Below are positions 1 through 8,007 of a DNA stretch of 12,040 nucleotides, one piece after another; position 1 is the stretch's first letter, and every line of letters starts with the position of its first letter. Under the pieces are notes generated by a model. It was not told where the DNA came from, made no database searches, and was given only the letters and a program-made list of their open reading frames with translations. Both the position numbers and the translations under genes were made by a program. Origin of the DNA: DAIOHQ01 sp036744635 (GTDB lineage Bacteria; Planctomycetota; Phycisphaerae; Tepidisphaerales; Tepidisphaeraceae); NCBI GenBank assembly GCA_036744635.1, contig DAIOHQ010000152.1:1-12040 (forward strand), written 5' to 3'.

Positions 1-10
1 TGAAGAGCAT
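1..10 (-). CDS. Start of a minus-strand gene cut by the window edge (product unknown)
   Basis: Only the first three codons (M-L-F) are inside the window. On the minus strand an ATG at 10-8 is preceded by AAGGAG at 22-17 with a 6-nt spacer, which is as good an initiation site as any in the window. It lies about 95 nt downstream of the 6-phosphogluconate dehydrogenase stop on the same strand, so it could be the next gene of that transcript. Glucose-6-phosphate dehydrogenase or 6-phosphogluconolactonase would fit the pathway, but nothing in the visible codons shows this. The call rests on the SD-ATG arrangement alone. Confidence 0.4.
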
Positions 11-105
11 TATGCTCTCCTTCCGGCGCGCCCACCATTTGTGGGGAAGGTCAGATTGCAGTTAATTTGCAACCCCTTGCCACATTCTTTCAGAAACGAT
101 GCCCC

Positions 106-1065
106 TTACTCCGTATGTCCATCTGCGTGCAACGTGCGCTCGGCTTTTTCCACTTTCTTGATCTCGTGGCCGCCGAACTGGTTGCGCAGGGCGGCAGAGA
201 AGCGCGCCGAAAAGTTATAGGGGTCGCGGGATGCGAAGCGGGCGAACAGCGCCGCCGAGATGACCGGCGCCGGCACATCCTCCTCAATGGCGGCCTGAAT
301 GGTCCAGCGCCCTTCGCCGCTGTCTTCCACATAGGGCATGATCGACTTGAGATCGTACTCCGACTCCATCGCCCGCTCGGCCAGCTCAAGCAGCCACGAT
401 CGCACCACGCTGCCGCGATTCCACACTTTGGAAATCTGATGGAGATCGAGCCCAAACGGCGACTTGTACAAGACTTCAAAGCCTTCTCCGTAGGCTTCCA
501 TCAGCCCATACTCGATGCCGTTGTGAACCATCTTGACGAAATGCCCCGCGCCGTGCGGGCCAACGTGCGCCCAGCCGTCCTGCGGCGCCAGGGTGTCGAA
601 GATCGGCCGGCAACGCAAGACGTATTCGGCCAGTCCGCCGATCATCATGCAATATCCTTCCTGTCGTCCCCAGACGCCGCCGCTGGTGCCGACGTCGATG
701 AAGCCGACGCCGCGCTTCGTCAATCCTTCAGCGCGGCGCAGCGAATCCTTGTAGTAGCTGTTCCCTCCATCGATGATGATATCGTCGGCGGTCATGCCGT
801 CGGCAAGCTGGGTTACCACCGACTCGGTGGCCGGCCCGGCCGGGACCATAACCCAGACCACTCGCGGGGACGGGAGCTTGTCGAGCATCTTTGTCAGAGT
901 ATCCACGACCTCGACCCCCTTGATGCCCGCGAGATCGGGATTGGGATCGCGGGCATATCCGACAACTTCGTGGCCGCCTTTGACCGCGCTATCCGGCGAG
1001 CCGATGGCCAGGCGCAGCGTCATGTTGCCGCCCATTTTACCCAGTCCGACGAATCCGATACGCAT
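106..1065 (-). CDS. gnd: 6-phosphogluconate dehydrogenase, decarboxylating (short form)
   Basis: Oxidises and decarboxylates 6-phosphogluconate to ribulose 5-phosphate in the cytoplasmic pentose phosphate pathway. The 319-aa product starts at MRIGFVGLGKMGGNM, where the Rossmann GxGxxG (G7, G9, G12) begins at once. An in-frame extension upstream has no family character and was dropped. Visible motifs are VMVPAG (73-77), IIDGGNSYYKDS (97-108), the substrate loop DVGTSGGVWG (124-133), and HFVKMVHNGIEY (175-186) carrying the likely catalytic Lys178 and Glu185 with Asn182. The C-terminus ends in the RNQFGGHEIKK region, as in short-form enzymes. Its length of about 320 rather than 470 residues places it with the short, often NAD-linked, enzymes. 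After beta-2 it reads GYARDP, which does not settle NAD versus NADP. There is no clear SD sequence. It follows the small membrane protein gene across a 129-nt spacer with two strong palindromes. Confidence 0.95.
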   Translation of the reverse strand: MRIGFVGLGKMGGNMTLRLAIGSPDSAVKGGHEVVGYARDPNPDLAGIKGVEVVDTLTKMLDKLPSPRVVWVMVPAGPATESVVTQLADGMTADDIIIDGGNSYYKDSLRRAEGLTKRGVGFIDVGTSGGVWGRQEGYCMMIGGLAEYVLRCRPIFDTLAPQDGWAHVGPHGAGHFVKMVHNGIEYGLMEAYGEGFEVLYKSPFGLDLHQISKVWNRGSVVRSWLLELAERAMESEYDLKSIMPYVEDSGEGRWTIQAAIEEDVPAPVISAALFARFASRDPYNFSARFSAALRNQFGGHEIKKVEKAERTLHADGHTE

Positions 1066-1075
1066 AGGTGCGACC

Positions 1076-1110
1076 AAAAAAGAATGGCCGGCCGCCGGAG
1101 CGCTCCGGCC
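1076..1110 (-). terminator. Palindrome plus T-run just upstream of gnd; possible terminator
   Basis: Positions 1094-1109 form a perfect 16-bp palindrome (GCCGGAGC followed by GCTCCGGC). An alternative stem pairs 1105-1110 with 1086-1091 (GGCCGG with CCGGCC on the minus strand). Reading on the minus strand, the structure is followed by ATTC and six T (1081-1076), the arrangement of an intrinsic terminator. It would end transcripts coming from the small protein gene, but the T-run is only about 10 nt before the gnd start codon. It could therefore equally be a leader structure or a dispersed palindromic repeat. Confidence 0.35.
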
Positions 1111-1138
1111 ACCAACCACAATTCCCCCGGATGCCTGC

Positions 1139-1174
1139 GCCAACGTCCCGGCGCACCCTGCGCCGGGGGTTGGC
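1139..1174. repeat. Strong GC-rich hairpin, REP-like, in the gnd upstream spacer
   Basis: The outer arms are GCCAAC and GTTGGC. A small internal bulge (GT against one base) leads to an inner 9-bp stem (CCCGGCGCA with TGCGCCGGG) closing on a 3-nt loop. No T-run follows on the minus strand, so it does not look like a simple terminator. It lies 20 nt past the stop codon of the small membrane protein gene. The form suits a dispersed palindromic element, but only one copy is in the window and it lacks the GTAG foot of the REP pair at 9070 and 9659. Confidence 0.45.
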
Positions 1175-1194
1175 AATGTATCATGGTGACGATG

Positions 1195-1455
1195 CTACGG
1201 CGTCACCACGCCGCGTCCCACGGTCTGGCGGTGCATGGCGCCGGTCGGTTCCTCGACCGATACCGTGGTGCCCCGCCCCGGCCCGGTGACGTTCATCCGC
1301 CCGGCATTCTCATCCAGCGCCCGCGACAGATGGCGCGATGATCGTCCACCACCCGCCCCGGCATTTCCCCGCCCGGCCGTCGCCGGCAGATCCTGCAACA
1401 TTTTGTAAGCCAGATATCCAATTCCCCCAAGCACCACCAGCTTCAACATCGACAT
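1195..1455 (-). CDS. Small single-pass membrane protein, function unknown
   Basis: An 86-aa protein that I do not recognise. Residues 3-20 (LKLVVLGGIGYLAYKMLQ after MSM-) make one hydrophobic N-terminal segment, which could be a membrane anchor or an uncleaved signal. A Gly/Ala/Arg/Ser-rich linker (about 26-44) follows, then a tail with a repeated glycine pattern: RMNVTGPGRG (54-63), and VGRGV near the end. The start at 1455 is chosen because AGAGGAG lies about 6 nt upstream and the hydrophobic segment begins immediately after; the reading frame continues 27 codons further upstream without support. The gene is on the same strand as its neighbours, 116 nt after the DUF4175-like gene and 129 nt before gnd, so it may be transcribed independently. 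Good SD sequence and sensible topology support it being real; function is not inferable. Confidence 0.7.
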   Translation of the reverse strand: MSMLKLVVLGGIGYLAYKMLQDLPATAGRGNAGAGGGRSSRHLSRALDENAGRMNVTGPGRGTTVSVEEPTGAMHRQTVGRGVVTP

Positions 1456-1571
1456 GAGCAACTCCTCTACAAAGAAAAACGACCGCGGCCAATCAACATC
1501 CGCCGCGACACGACAGCATCCAAAATACGCTTGCAAATCCCGTGCGCGAGCGCAGAAAATCTGGAACGCGT

Positions 1572-3242
1572 TTACTTCCTTTCAATCACCGCGTTCCCCA
1601 GCTTCGCGTTCAGGTCCTGCTCGCTTTCGGCGACGTTTTTGATTTTTTCCCAGTAGCTGCCCAGGCGCTCGACGAGCTCTTTGCGCTTTTCTTCCTCGGT
1701 TACCACCCTTGCCTGGAAAGGCTCGGAAGCGGTTTTGCCCGGGCCGGTGAAGTCGTTGCCGTCCACCGCTTCCAGCCACCATTGAATGACGCTGCCGACC
1801 GGCGGCGCGATCCTGGCCAGTTCCCATTCGTAATGGCCGCGCACGGATTTGGGATATTCGCCGATCTCCAGGTCGATGGTCTTTTCCTGGCCCTCATCCA
1901 GCTTGTCGATCTTATAGTGCAGCACGACCTTGGCCAGGGCGTAATCATCGGAGGCGTCGAAGCCGACGATGATCCGCGCCCGCTGGGTCACCAGCTCATC
2001 TTTGCGCTCCGGGAATGTGATCTTCAGGCTCGGCGGCTTGTCGGCGACCAGGTCGACCGGATAGACCACCGGGTCCTTGGACCAGATGCCATTGTCATCC
2101 ACCAGATGAATGGAAAAGCCTTTGGTTCCCCTGGGAAGGGACAGGCCGGACGCGTCGGACCCGGTGGTGAGCTTCGATGGATCATTGATGTCGGCCAGCA
2201 GGGCGTAATCGACTTCGCTGCCGACGAGATGAACGTGATTTCCGGTCTTCTTGTCCTGCGCCACCCGCAGCGGCTTGTTGGCCGACACGTTCAGGCGGAG
2301 TCGGCTCCCCTCCAGCAGTGACAGATCGCCCGGCGAGCGCCGCATCGTGCCCAGGCGGGTGTATTTCGGGTAGACCTGCATGCACTCCACTTGCGATACC
2401 GCCGGCCGGGCCACCGCTTCCACCTTGAAGGTCTGGCTGTGGCCATCGTTCAGGAAGATCGCGTACTCAAAGGACTCCTGCAGGTTGTCGATGGTCGTCT
2501 GGAACCGCCCGGTTTTGGCATCGCGCTCCAGCAGAAAATTCTGCGCGCTGCCCGAGGCGTAGTGGATTTCCAGCCGTCCCTGCGGCGGCTCGACGCCGCG
2601 CGCCTCGGCCGCCAGCGTCACTGCTTCGCCTTTGGGAATCACCTGATCTTTCGAGATGCACTCCACCCGCGTCTTGCGCGGCACCTCGACGCCGGGAACG
2701 AGCAGGGCGCGGCGCAACAGATCGCCGGCATCCTGCCTCCCGAACGCCAATCCCGCCAGCGCCGCCAGCACGATCATTGCCGCCAATGTGGCCAGCCGCA
2801 GCAGGCGCGTGGTCTCGATCACGCGCGAAAAATCAAATGCCTGCGCCAATTCTTCAGTCTGTGCGATCATGGCGCGGAGCAGGCCCGGAGAAGCCCCGGC
2901 CGGCGCAGCTTCGGGTGACAGGAACTGCACCGACGCAATCAGACGGGTGCGGAAAACGGGCTCGGCGCGCTCCACCCAAAGCGCAACCTGCTCATCATCC
3001 GGGCCGAAAACAGTCGGGATCACCGCATAGCGCAGGATGATGACCGCCGCCAGCGCCAAATTGACCGCCAGCGCCGCCGCCCGCGCCGACGTAGGGAGTT
3101 CCCGCCAATAGTCCAGCAGCATCGTCCCGGCCAGTACTAGAATGAGGGAGCTGATCGCGCCGGCGGCGCCGGTGCAGGCTGCCACCAAGGCGTGCTTGCG
3201 CCGGACGTCGGCGATCTTGGAATGGATCAGTTCACTGGTCAT
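1572..3242 (-). CDS. DUF4175-like membrane protein
   Basis: A 556-aa protein. Two hydrophobic segments at about 24-44 and 55-75 and a third at about 149-167 anchor it. The bulk (170-515) is a chain of beta-rich, probably extracytoplasmic domains. Typical features are a PKYTRLG stretch after a predicted strand (292-298), EGSRLRLNVSANKPL (311-325), HLVDDNGI (379-386) and FDASDDYALAKVVLHY (428-443), followed by the WWLEAVDGND strand (488-497). A charged helix (EEEKRKELVERL, 516-527) ends the protein. From memory, many relatives carry a long coiled-coil C-terminus after this point; it is absent here, so this looks like a short form. It starts 21 nt after the preceding VWA gene, so the two are almost surely co-transcribed. 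The SD sequence is weak, consistent with translational coupling. It is the last member of the MoxR-VWA cluster. Confidence 0.75.
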   Translation of the reverse strand: MTSELIHSKIADVRRKHALVAACTGAAGAISSLILVLAGTMLLDYWRELPTSARAAALAVNLALAAVIILRYAVIPTVFGPDDEQVALWVERAEPVFRTRLIASVQFLSPEAAPAGASPGLLRAMIAQTEELAQAFDFSRVIETTRLLRLATLAAMIVLAALAGLAFGRQDAGDLLRRALLVPGVEVPRKTRVECISKDQVIPKGEAVTLAAEARGVEPPQGRLEIHYASGSAQNFLLERDAKTGRFQTTIDNLQESFEYAIFLNDGHSQTFKVEAVARPAVSQVECMQVYPKYTRLGTMRRSPGDLSLLEGSRLRLNVSANKPLRVAQDKKTGNHVHLVGSEVDYALLADINDPSKLTTGSDASGLSLPRGTKGFSIHLVDDNGIWSKDPVVYPVDLVADKPPSLKITFPERKDELVTQRARIIVGFDASDDYALAKVVLHYKIDKLDEGQEKTIDLEIGEYPKSVRGHYEWELARIAPPVGSVIQWWLEAVDGNDFTGPGKTASEPFQARVVTEEEKRKELVERLGSYWEKIKNVAESEQDLNAKLGNAVIERK

Positions 3243-3263
3243 GCAAAGGTCCGTGCGATGCTC

Positions 3264-5738
3264 TCATTTCAAATGCGACATCTTCCGCAGAATCCACTCG
3301 GCCGTCACCACCGCCAGCATCAGCAGAAAATAGAGCGGGGAGGACCACACCTCGACATCCACCATCGAGCGCACGCGCTCCGTCTTGGCGCCGATCTGGT
3401 CGGGCAGCTTGTACAGATCTTCTTCTCGCAGGAATAGCCCGCCGCTGATCCGCGCCATCTCGCGCAACATCGCCTCATTCATGGCCGGCTCGGCCTTTTC
3501 GATCTGTGACTCCCCCACCATGAACTGGGCCCGGTGCTCGGGATCGCGCTCCACCCAGAACTCGTATTTCCCCGGAGCGGTGGCCAGAAATTCCGCGAAA
3601 TACATCCCCGGCTGATTCGGCATCCGCCGCAGTTTTACCGCCTGCCCCTCTTGTCCCTCGACCTTGTAGTAGCCGCGCAGCTCTTCATCGGTGACGGGTT
3701 CAAACGACTCGGAATACAGCCGCGCGTACACCGTCACCCGGTCATACATCGCATAGTTGTCCCGCGCCGGCATGATCTGCGTGCGCTTGGCCAGCCCAAG
3801 CAGGTGCGGGAGGCTGAGCCGCTGCACCATCTGCCCCCACAGGGCCAGGTAATACTGGTCCCCGTTGTTCTTGCGCCAGCGCCAGGTATTGTCGGTCCCC
3901 ACGAAGAGCACCTGTCCGGCGCCGTACTGCTGCAGCGCGACGACCGGCATCTTCCCGAAGCGCGAGGCCCGCGCCGGATCGGGATCGACCAGCAGCACCT
4001 CGGCCGCCGGCTTGGCCCGCGAGACCGGCGCCGTCCAGTAGATCGGCGGCAGCTTCGCCCAAATCTGCGTGCTCTCCTGCTCCTTGTCGGCCAGGCGCAG
4101 CATCGTCGCCCGCTTGCCCTCGGCCGTCAGTTCCAGCTTGATCGGCTTGTCGGCCATGTCGTCCATTCCCACCATGCCGATGGCCGGCCCCCCCTGGGCT
4201 TTGCCGCGTTCGTCCTCGAATTCCACCGGCAGCATTTTCTCCAGCGGGGTGTTGTGATAGGCCCAGGGATTGTCGCGCCGGCCGCTGAGAAAGATCATCC
4301 CCCCGCCGAACTGTGAGACGAACTCGCTGAAGATTTCCATCTGGCCGGTGGTGAACGCGGCCGGATCGACATCGCCCAGGATGATCAGGTCATACTTGAA
4401 CAAATCCTCCTTTTTCGGCGGGATGCGCTCAAGATAAGGCGAGTTTTCGACGGCGGCGATGTTGGGATCTCCCTCCAGCAGCACGCATTTCACGTCGACG
4501 CGCCGATCGCGCAGCAGCAGTGCCTGCAGATAGCGAAATTCCCAGCGCGGAGATTGCTCGACGTAGAGCACCTTGATGCGGTCGTCGATCACCCGCAGAT
4601 GCTGGCTGCGGGAGTTGTTGGTGGCCACCGCCTCATCTTCGCGCGCATCCACCCACACCTTCAGCTCAAAATCCCTCTGCTTTTCCGGAGCGATCTTCGC
4701 CGTCTTCACCTTCAGCGGCACCACCTGCTCGGCATTGCTCAGCGTGATCTTCTCTTCGATGTGCTGGTCGCCCAGTTGTAGCTTCACGATCGCGCTTTCG
4801 CCGGCGAAGCCCTGGCCGCGCACGCGCACGCTCACCGGAAGGTCGTCCTCGGCGAAAGCCACTTCGGGCGCGAACAAGTTGTCAACGATGATGTCCTTCG
4901 AGGAAGAAATGCCCACGCCGTAGATATAGAGCGGGATGCCGTCGCGCTTGGCGATTTCCGCCGCCGCCAGGGCGCTGCTGCCGCTGTTGTTGGCCCCATC
5001 CCATGCCATGAAAATCCCCGCCAGCGGCTGGCCGCGGGTGCGGCTGATCAGCTCGCGCAGGGCATCGCCGCCGGCCGTCGACGGGGCATTCGCCTTGAGT
5101 CCATCGACCCATGCCGCGGAGTTGTCCCGCTTCTCATCGGGCTTGTCGCGGCTCTGATCGGGCTGCGGGGGAGCGAGGTCCTGCAACTGCTGGCCGAAGG
5201 CGAATGGCCGCAGGTCATATTCCTTCGCCAGCCGCGCCAGCAGATCGATTCTCGGATTCTTCAGTGCCGCCTTCAGCAGGTCGACCCGCGGCACCCGCGC
5301 CAGAGTCTTCGCATCGCGACCGGCGAGAGTTTGGTCCAGCCCCTTGCCGGCATCCAGCAGGTCCTTGGCGATGGCGGCACGTTTGAGATCAATCTCCTGT
5401 GTGCGCGGATCGTCGATGGTCATGCTGGCCGTGGTGTCGAAGAGCATCAGCAGCGAGCGCCGGATGGTTCCTTCGATCGCCAGCGTCAACACCGGCCGCA
5501 GGATCAGCGCCAAAATCAACAGCAGCAGCGCGATGCGCAAACCCGCCAGCAACCCTTTTTTCAAGCCGGAAACGTGCTCCCCGACCCGCCGATACATCCA
5601 CACCACCAGCGCCCCCAGCGCCACCGCCGCCAGCAGCACCCATGCCGCCGATATGCCTCCGCGCAGGTGCAGCGTTCCCCCGGCGACGCGTCCCGCGCCG
5701 TCGAGGTGAACTCCCAGCAATCGGATCAACCATGTCAT
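3264..5738 (-). CDS. Membrane VWA protein with glutamine-amidotransferase-like domain
   Basis: An 824-aa protein. TM segments lie at about 30-48 and 62-85, with a third at about 800-818 near the C-terminus. A VWA-type domain starts at LLMLFDTTASM: the metal-site motif DxSxS is present as D101-T103-S105, with T221 (STAGGDAL) and D247 (FMAWDGANNSG) as further candidate ligands. A CARDB-like beta domain spans about 282-385. A class-I glutamine-amidotransferase-like fold spans about 386-510 (IKVLYVEQSPRWEFRYLQ; YDLIILGDVD; GGGMIFLSG) and continues to GAGQVLFVGTDNTWRW (606-621). The nucleophile cysteine expected near GGGMIFLSG is missing, so the domain is probably structural. Start 5738 (MTWLIRLL) is chosen over an in-frame extension that runs back into the upstream gene. 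The gap to that gene is 17 nt and the SD sequence is weak, suggesting coupling. Probably a MoxR client held in the membrane. Confidence 0.85.
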   Translation of the reverse strand: MTWLIRLLGVHLDGAGRVAGGTLHLRGGISAAWVLLAAVALGALVVWMYRRVGEHVSGLKKGLLAGLRIALLLLILALILRPVLTLAIEGTIRRSLLMLFDTTASMTIDDPRTQEIDLKRAAIAKDLLDAGKGLDQTLAGRDAKTLARVPRVDLLKAALKNPRIDLLARLAKEYDLRPFAFGQQLQDLAPPQPDQSRDKPDEKRDNSAAWVDGLKANAPSTAGGDALRELISRTRGQPLAGIFMAWDGANNSGSSALAAAEIAKRDGIPLYIYGVGISSSKDIIVDNLFAPEVAFAEDDLPVSVRVRGQGFAGESAIVKLQLGDQHIEEKITLSNAEQVVPLKVKTAKIAPEKQRDFELKVWVDAREDEAVATNNSRSQHLRVIDDRIKVLYVEQSPRWEFRYLQALLLRDRRVDVKCVLLEGDPNIAAVENSPYLERIPPKKEDLFKYDLIILGDVDPAAFTTGQMEIFSEFVSQFGGGMIFLSGRRDNPWAYHNTPLEKMLPVEFEDERGKAQGGPAIGMVGMDDMADKPIKLELTAEGKRATMLRLADKEQESTQIWAKLPPIYWTAPVSRAKPAAEVLLVDPDPARASRFGKMPVVALQQYGAGQVLFVGTDNTWRWRKNNGDQYYLALWGQMVQRLSLPHLLGLAKRTQIMPARDNYAMYDRVTVYARLYSESFEPVTDEELRGYYKVEGQEGQAVKLRRMPNQPGMYFAEFLATAPGKYEFWVERDPEHRAQFMVGESQIEKAEPAMNEAMLREMARISGGLFLREEDLYKLPDQIGAKTERVRSMVDVEVWSSPLYFLLMLAVVTAEWILRKMSHLK

Positions 5739-5755
5739 GACGACAAACCCATAGC

Positions 5756-7975
5756 CTATTTCGACCGGCTGAACCAATGCGCCAGCAGCGTCTCGGCGCT
5801 CGCCAGCACCAGCGCTGCCACCGCGATGGGCAGCCAGAGTTCCGCGCCCACGCGCTCGGTTTCGATCGCGGTTTCGATCTGCATTCCCGGCGACCATTCG
5901 ATCACATCCGCCACTTCGCGAAGCTGGTTCAACTGCTCGGCGGAAATCTCCTCCAGACTGGACTCGGCCGGATCGGCCTGGGCGGCGAACTTCACCGTCA
6001 TCGCCGGCTCGGCCGCGATCGCCGCGGCGTATCCTCCCGCCAGATCGGTCTCGTCAAACTGCAGCACCGGCGCGCTTCCCTGCATCTCGATCTTGCGCGC
6101 ATCCTTTCCCCCCTGCTCGCCTTCCCGCCCCTGCTCCTTTCCCGGCCGCGTGACAACCGCATCCTTCCCAAGCTGCTCGGCCGCCGCCCGATAGACAAAT
6201 TTCTGCCCAACCCGCACGTTCAAGCCCTCATCCTGGCGCTCGACGATCGCCCCCAGCGTGCGATACATCAGCGGGATGTACACCCCAGGCCGCACCGCCA
6301 GATCGTTCCAGGCGGTATTGGCCGTGCTCGAAAACAAAATCACCCGTCCCGTCCCCCATGGCCGCTCCATCACCGCGGGTTTGCCATCGCTATAGCGAAG
6401 CACCACGCGCGCCTCGCCCGCCCCATCGTTGCCGCTGGCCTTCGGCTGCGCGCCCTTCGCCGCCTCTTCGATCAACTCAAAGGCCCGGTAAAAACGTGCC
6501 GCCGTCGGGCTGCCCGCTCCCTTGTCTTTCCAGATCGCCGCGATCGGATGCTCCAGGTTCTTATCCGACAGCGTGAAGAACTGCTCCTGCTGATCGGCCT
6601 GCCCGTGCGCCTGGCCGAGCGCTGCCGGCAGGATTCGCTGCTTTTGATACAGTTGCGCATTCCACGCCGCGGTGTCGGTGTGCGGGCCGGGAAAAATGAT
6701 GATGCCGCCGCCGTGCTTGAGATATGCGGCAATCGCTTCGGCCGCCTTCTCCGAGAGATCCTGCACGTCAGCCAGCACAATCGCGCCCTCTTCAAAACGG
6801 CTGAGTTGCGTGGTCTCCAACTCGGCCGGGGCGATGCTCTGGGTCCGGATGAAATATCCCTCGGCCTCCGCCGGCGGCACCGGCACCAGGGCGTGCTTCA
6901 GGAAAAACGTTTGCCCATCGCGGCTTTCCCGCCCCGGATCGCCATCCACCAGCAGCACGTTGATCTCTTTCCATCCCCGCAGCGCGATCGTCCGCTCATC
7001 GTCGGCCGGCAGCCGGTCCGGGGGGATCGCCGCCGTGACCGTGTGAAAATCCGCCGTGCGCAGTTTCGCGAAAACCGACACCCCGCGCGACGCCCCGGCC
7101 GGGATCGATTCAATCGTCGTCTCATCGCTCGGCGGATCGCCATCCACCCGCAACGTCAAACGCACATCCCGCGCCTCGGCCAATCCATAATTCGTCACCT
7201 GCGCCTCAAACCGCAACGGCCTCTCCACCGGCGAAAGCCCGCTGGCCAGGCGCAGATCGGACACCCCCAGATTCTGCTGTTCCTTCGCCCCGGCGAAGAC
7301 CAGGTGTACGCGGATATTTTCCTTAGCCTGCTCCAGCGTGTTCTTGATCTGGTCAAACTGCCGCCAGCCCAGCAGTTGGCCATCGGTGATCAAATAGACT
7401 TCCTTGCGCAATCCCGCCTTGCGATTCAGGATTCCGATGGCATCGCGAATGGCCGGGAACAGGTCGGTTGACCGACTGGTCAGTGGCGCCTCGTGAATCA
7501 CCTTCCGCGCCAGGTTCAGATCGAACGTCGGCTCCGGAATTGCGCCCTTCACCACATCGGATGCCAGCAGCACGGCCGTCGACGATCCCGCCGGCAGCGT
7601 GTCGAGAACTTGCTCGGCCGCCTTCTTGGCCCGGTCCATCCGCGACATCACGCCGTCGCTCTGGCTCATGCTGTAGGAGTTATCGATGACGACGACCGCC
7701 GTCACCTTGGCCTGGCCGAAAATCCCCGCGTTCGCCCCCCGCAGCGCTGGCCGGGCCAGAGCCAGGGCCAACAGCGCCAACAGCACGCAGCGCAGGATCA
7801 GCAGCAAAATGTCCTCAATCTTGATCCGCCGCTGATTCTGCTCGACGCTGATGCGCAGGAAACGCATGGCCGCCCACACCACGCGCTCAAACTTCCGCTT
7901 GTTCAGCAGATGGATCACGATCGGCACCGACACCGCTGCGATCCCGAGAAGCATGAAGGGGTTTAAGAATGCCAT
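5756..7975 (-). CDS. BatA-type membrane VWA protein
   Basis: A 739-aa protein. The N-terminus is the classic BatA double-membrane domain: MAFLNPFMLLGIAAVSVPIV (TM1, about 4-24), HLLNKRKFERVVWAAMRFL, then TM2 (about 55-76, LLLILRCVLLALLALALARP). The VWA domain follows with an intact metal site, AVVVIDNSYSM (D98, S100, S102), T170 and YLITDGQ (D198). A CARDB-like domain (about 238-330) and an amidotransferase-like domain (about 337-452: INVLLVDGDPGRES, GAIVLADVQDL, GGGIIIFPGP) follow. The latter has no cysteine nucleophile. GTGRVILFSSTANTAWNDL (541-559) resembles a segment of the next protein. The last TM is about 713-733. The start gives the expected MAFLNP N-terminus; the SD sequence is poor. 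It lies 192 nt after DUF58, across a repeat-filled spacer, and 17 nt before the second VWA gene. The family is known from Bacteroidetes bat operons; the role here is inferred. Confidence 0.9.
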   Translation of the reverse strand: MAFLNPFMLLGIAAVSVPIVIHLLNKRKFERVVWAAMRFLRISVEQNQRRIKIEDILLLILRCVLLALLALALARPALRGANAGIFGQAKVTAVVVIDNSYSMSQSDGVMSRMDRAKKAAEQVLDTLPAGSSTAVLLASDVVKGAIPEPTFDLNLARKVIHEAPLTSRSTDLFPAIRDAIGILNRKAGLRKEVYLITDGQLLGWRQFDQIKNTLEQAKENIRVHLVFAGAKEQQNLGVSDLRLASGLSPVERPLRFEAQVTNYGLAEARDVRLTLRVDGDPPSDETTIESIPAGASRGVSVFAKLRTADFHTVTAAIPPDRLPADDERTIALRGWKEINVLLVDGDPGRESRDGQTFFLKHALVPVPPAEAEGYFIRTQSIAPAELETTQLSRFEEGAIVLADVQDLSEKAAEAIAAYLKHGGGIIIFPGPHTDTAAWNAQLYQKQRILPAALGQAHGQADQQEQFFTLSDKNLEHPIAAIWKDKGAGSPTAARFYRAFELIEEAAKGAQPKASGNDGAGEARVVLRYSDGKPAVMERPWGTGRVILFSSTANTAWNDLAVRPGVYIPLMYRTLGAIVERQDEGLNVRVGQKFVYRAAAEQLGKDAVVTRPGKEQGREGEQGGKDARKIEMQGSAPVLQFDETDLAGGYAAAIAAEPAMTVKFAAQADPAESSLEEISAEQLNQLREVADVIEWSPGMQIETAIETERVGAELWLPIAVAALVLASAETLLAHWFSRSK

Positions 7976-8007
7976 ACGATTTCATCCACACCGAATGAGA
8001 GCAAATT

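Noticed and set aside
4..18. Palindrome AGAGCAT-T-ATGCTCT as a terminator for gnd
   Set aside because: No T-run on either side. It overlaps the SD-ATG of the next minus-strand gene and is better explained by that start site.
67..1341. 424-codon open frame on the plus strand opposite gnd
   Set aside because: It is an antisense shadow of a well-conserved enzyme in GC-rich DNA. The translation is rich in Arg/His/Ala with no family motifs, and it has no SD.
5777..7471. 564-codon open frame on the plus strand opposite the BatA-type gene
   Set aside because: Antisense shadow. The minus-strand protein has intact BatA and VWA motifs over the same span, while this one is low-complexity Arg/His/Gln.
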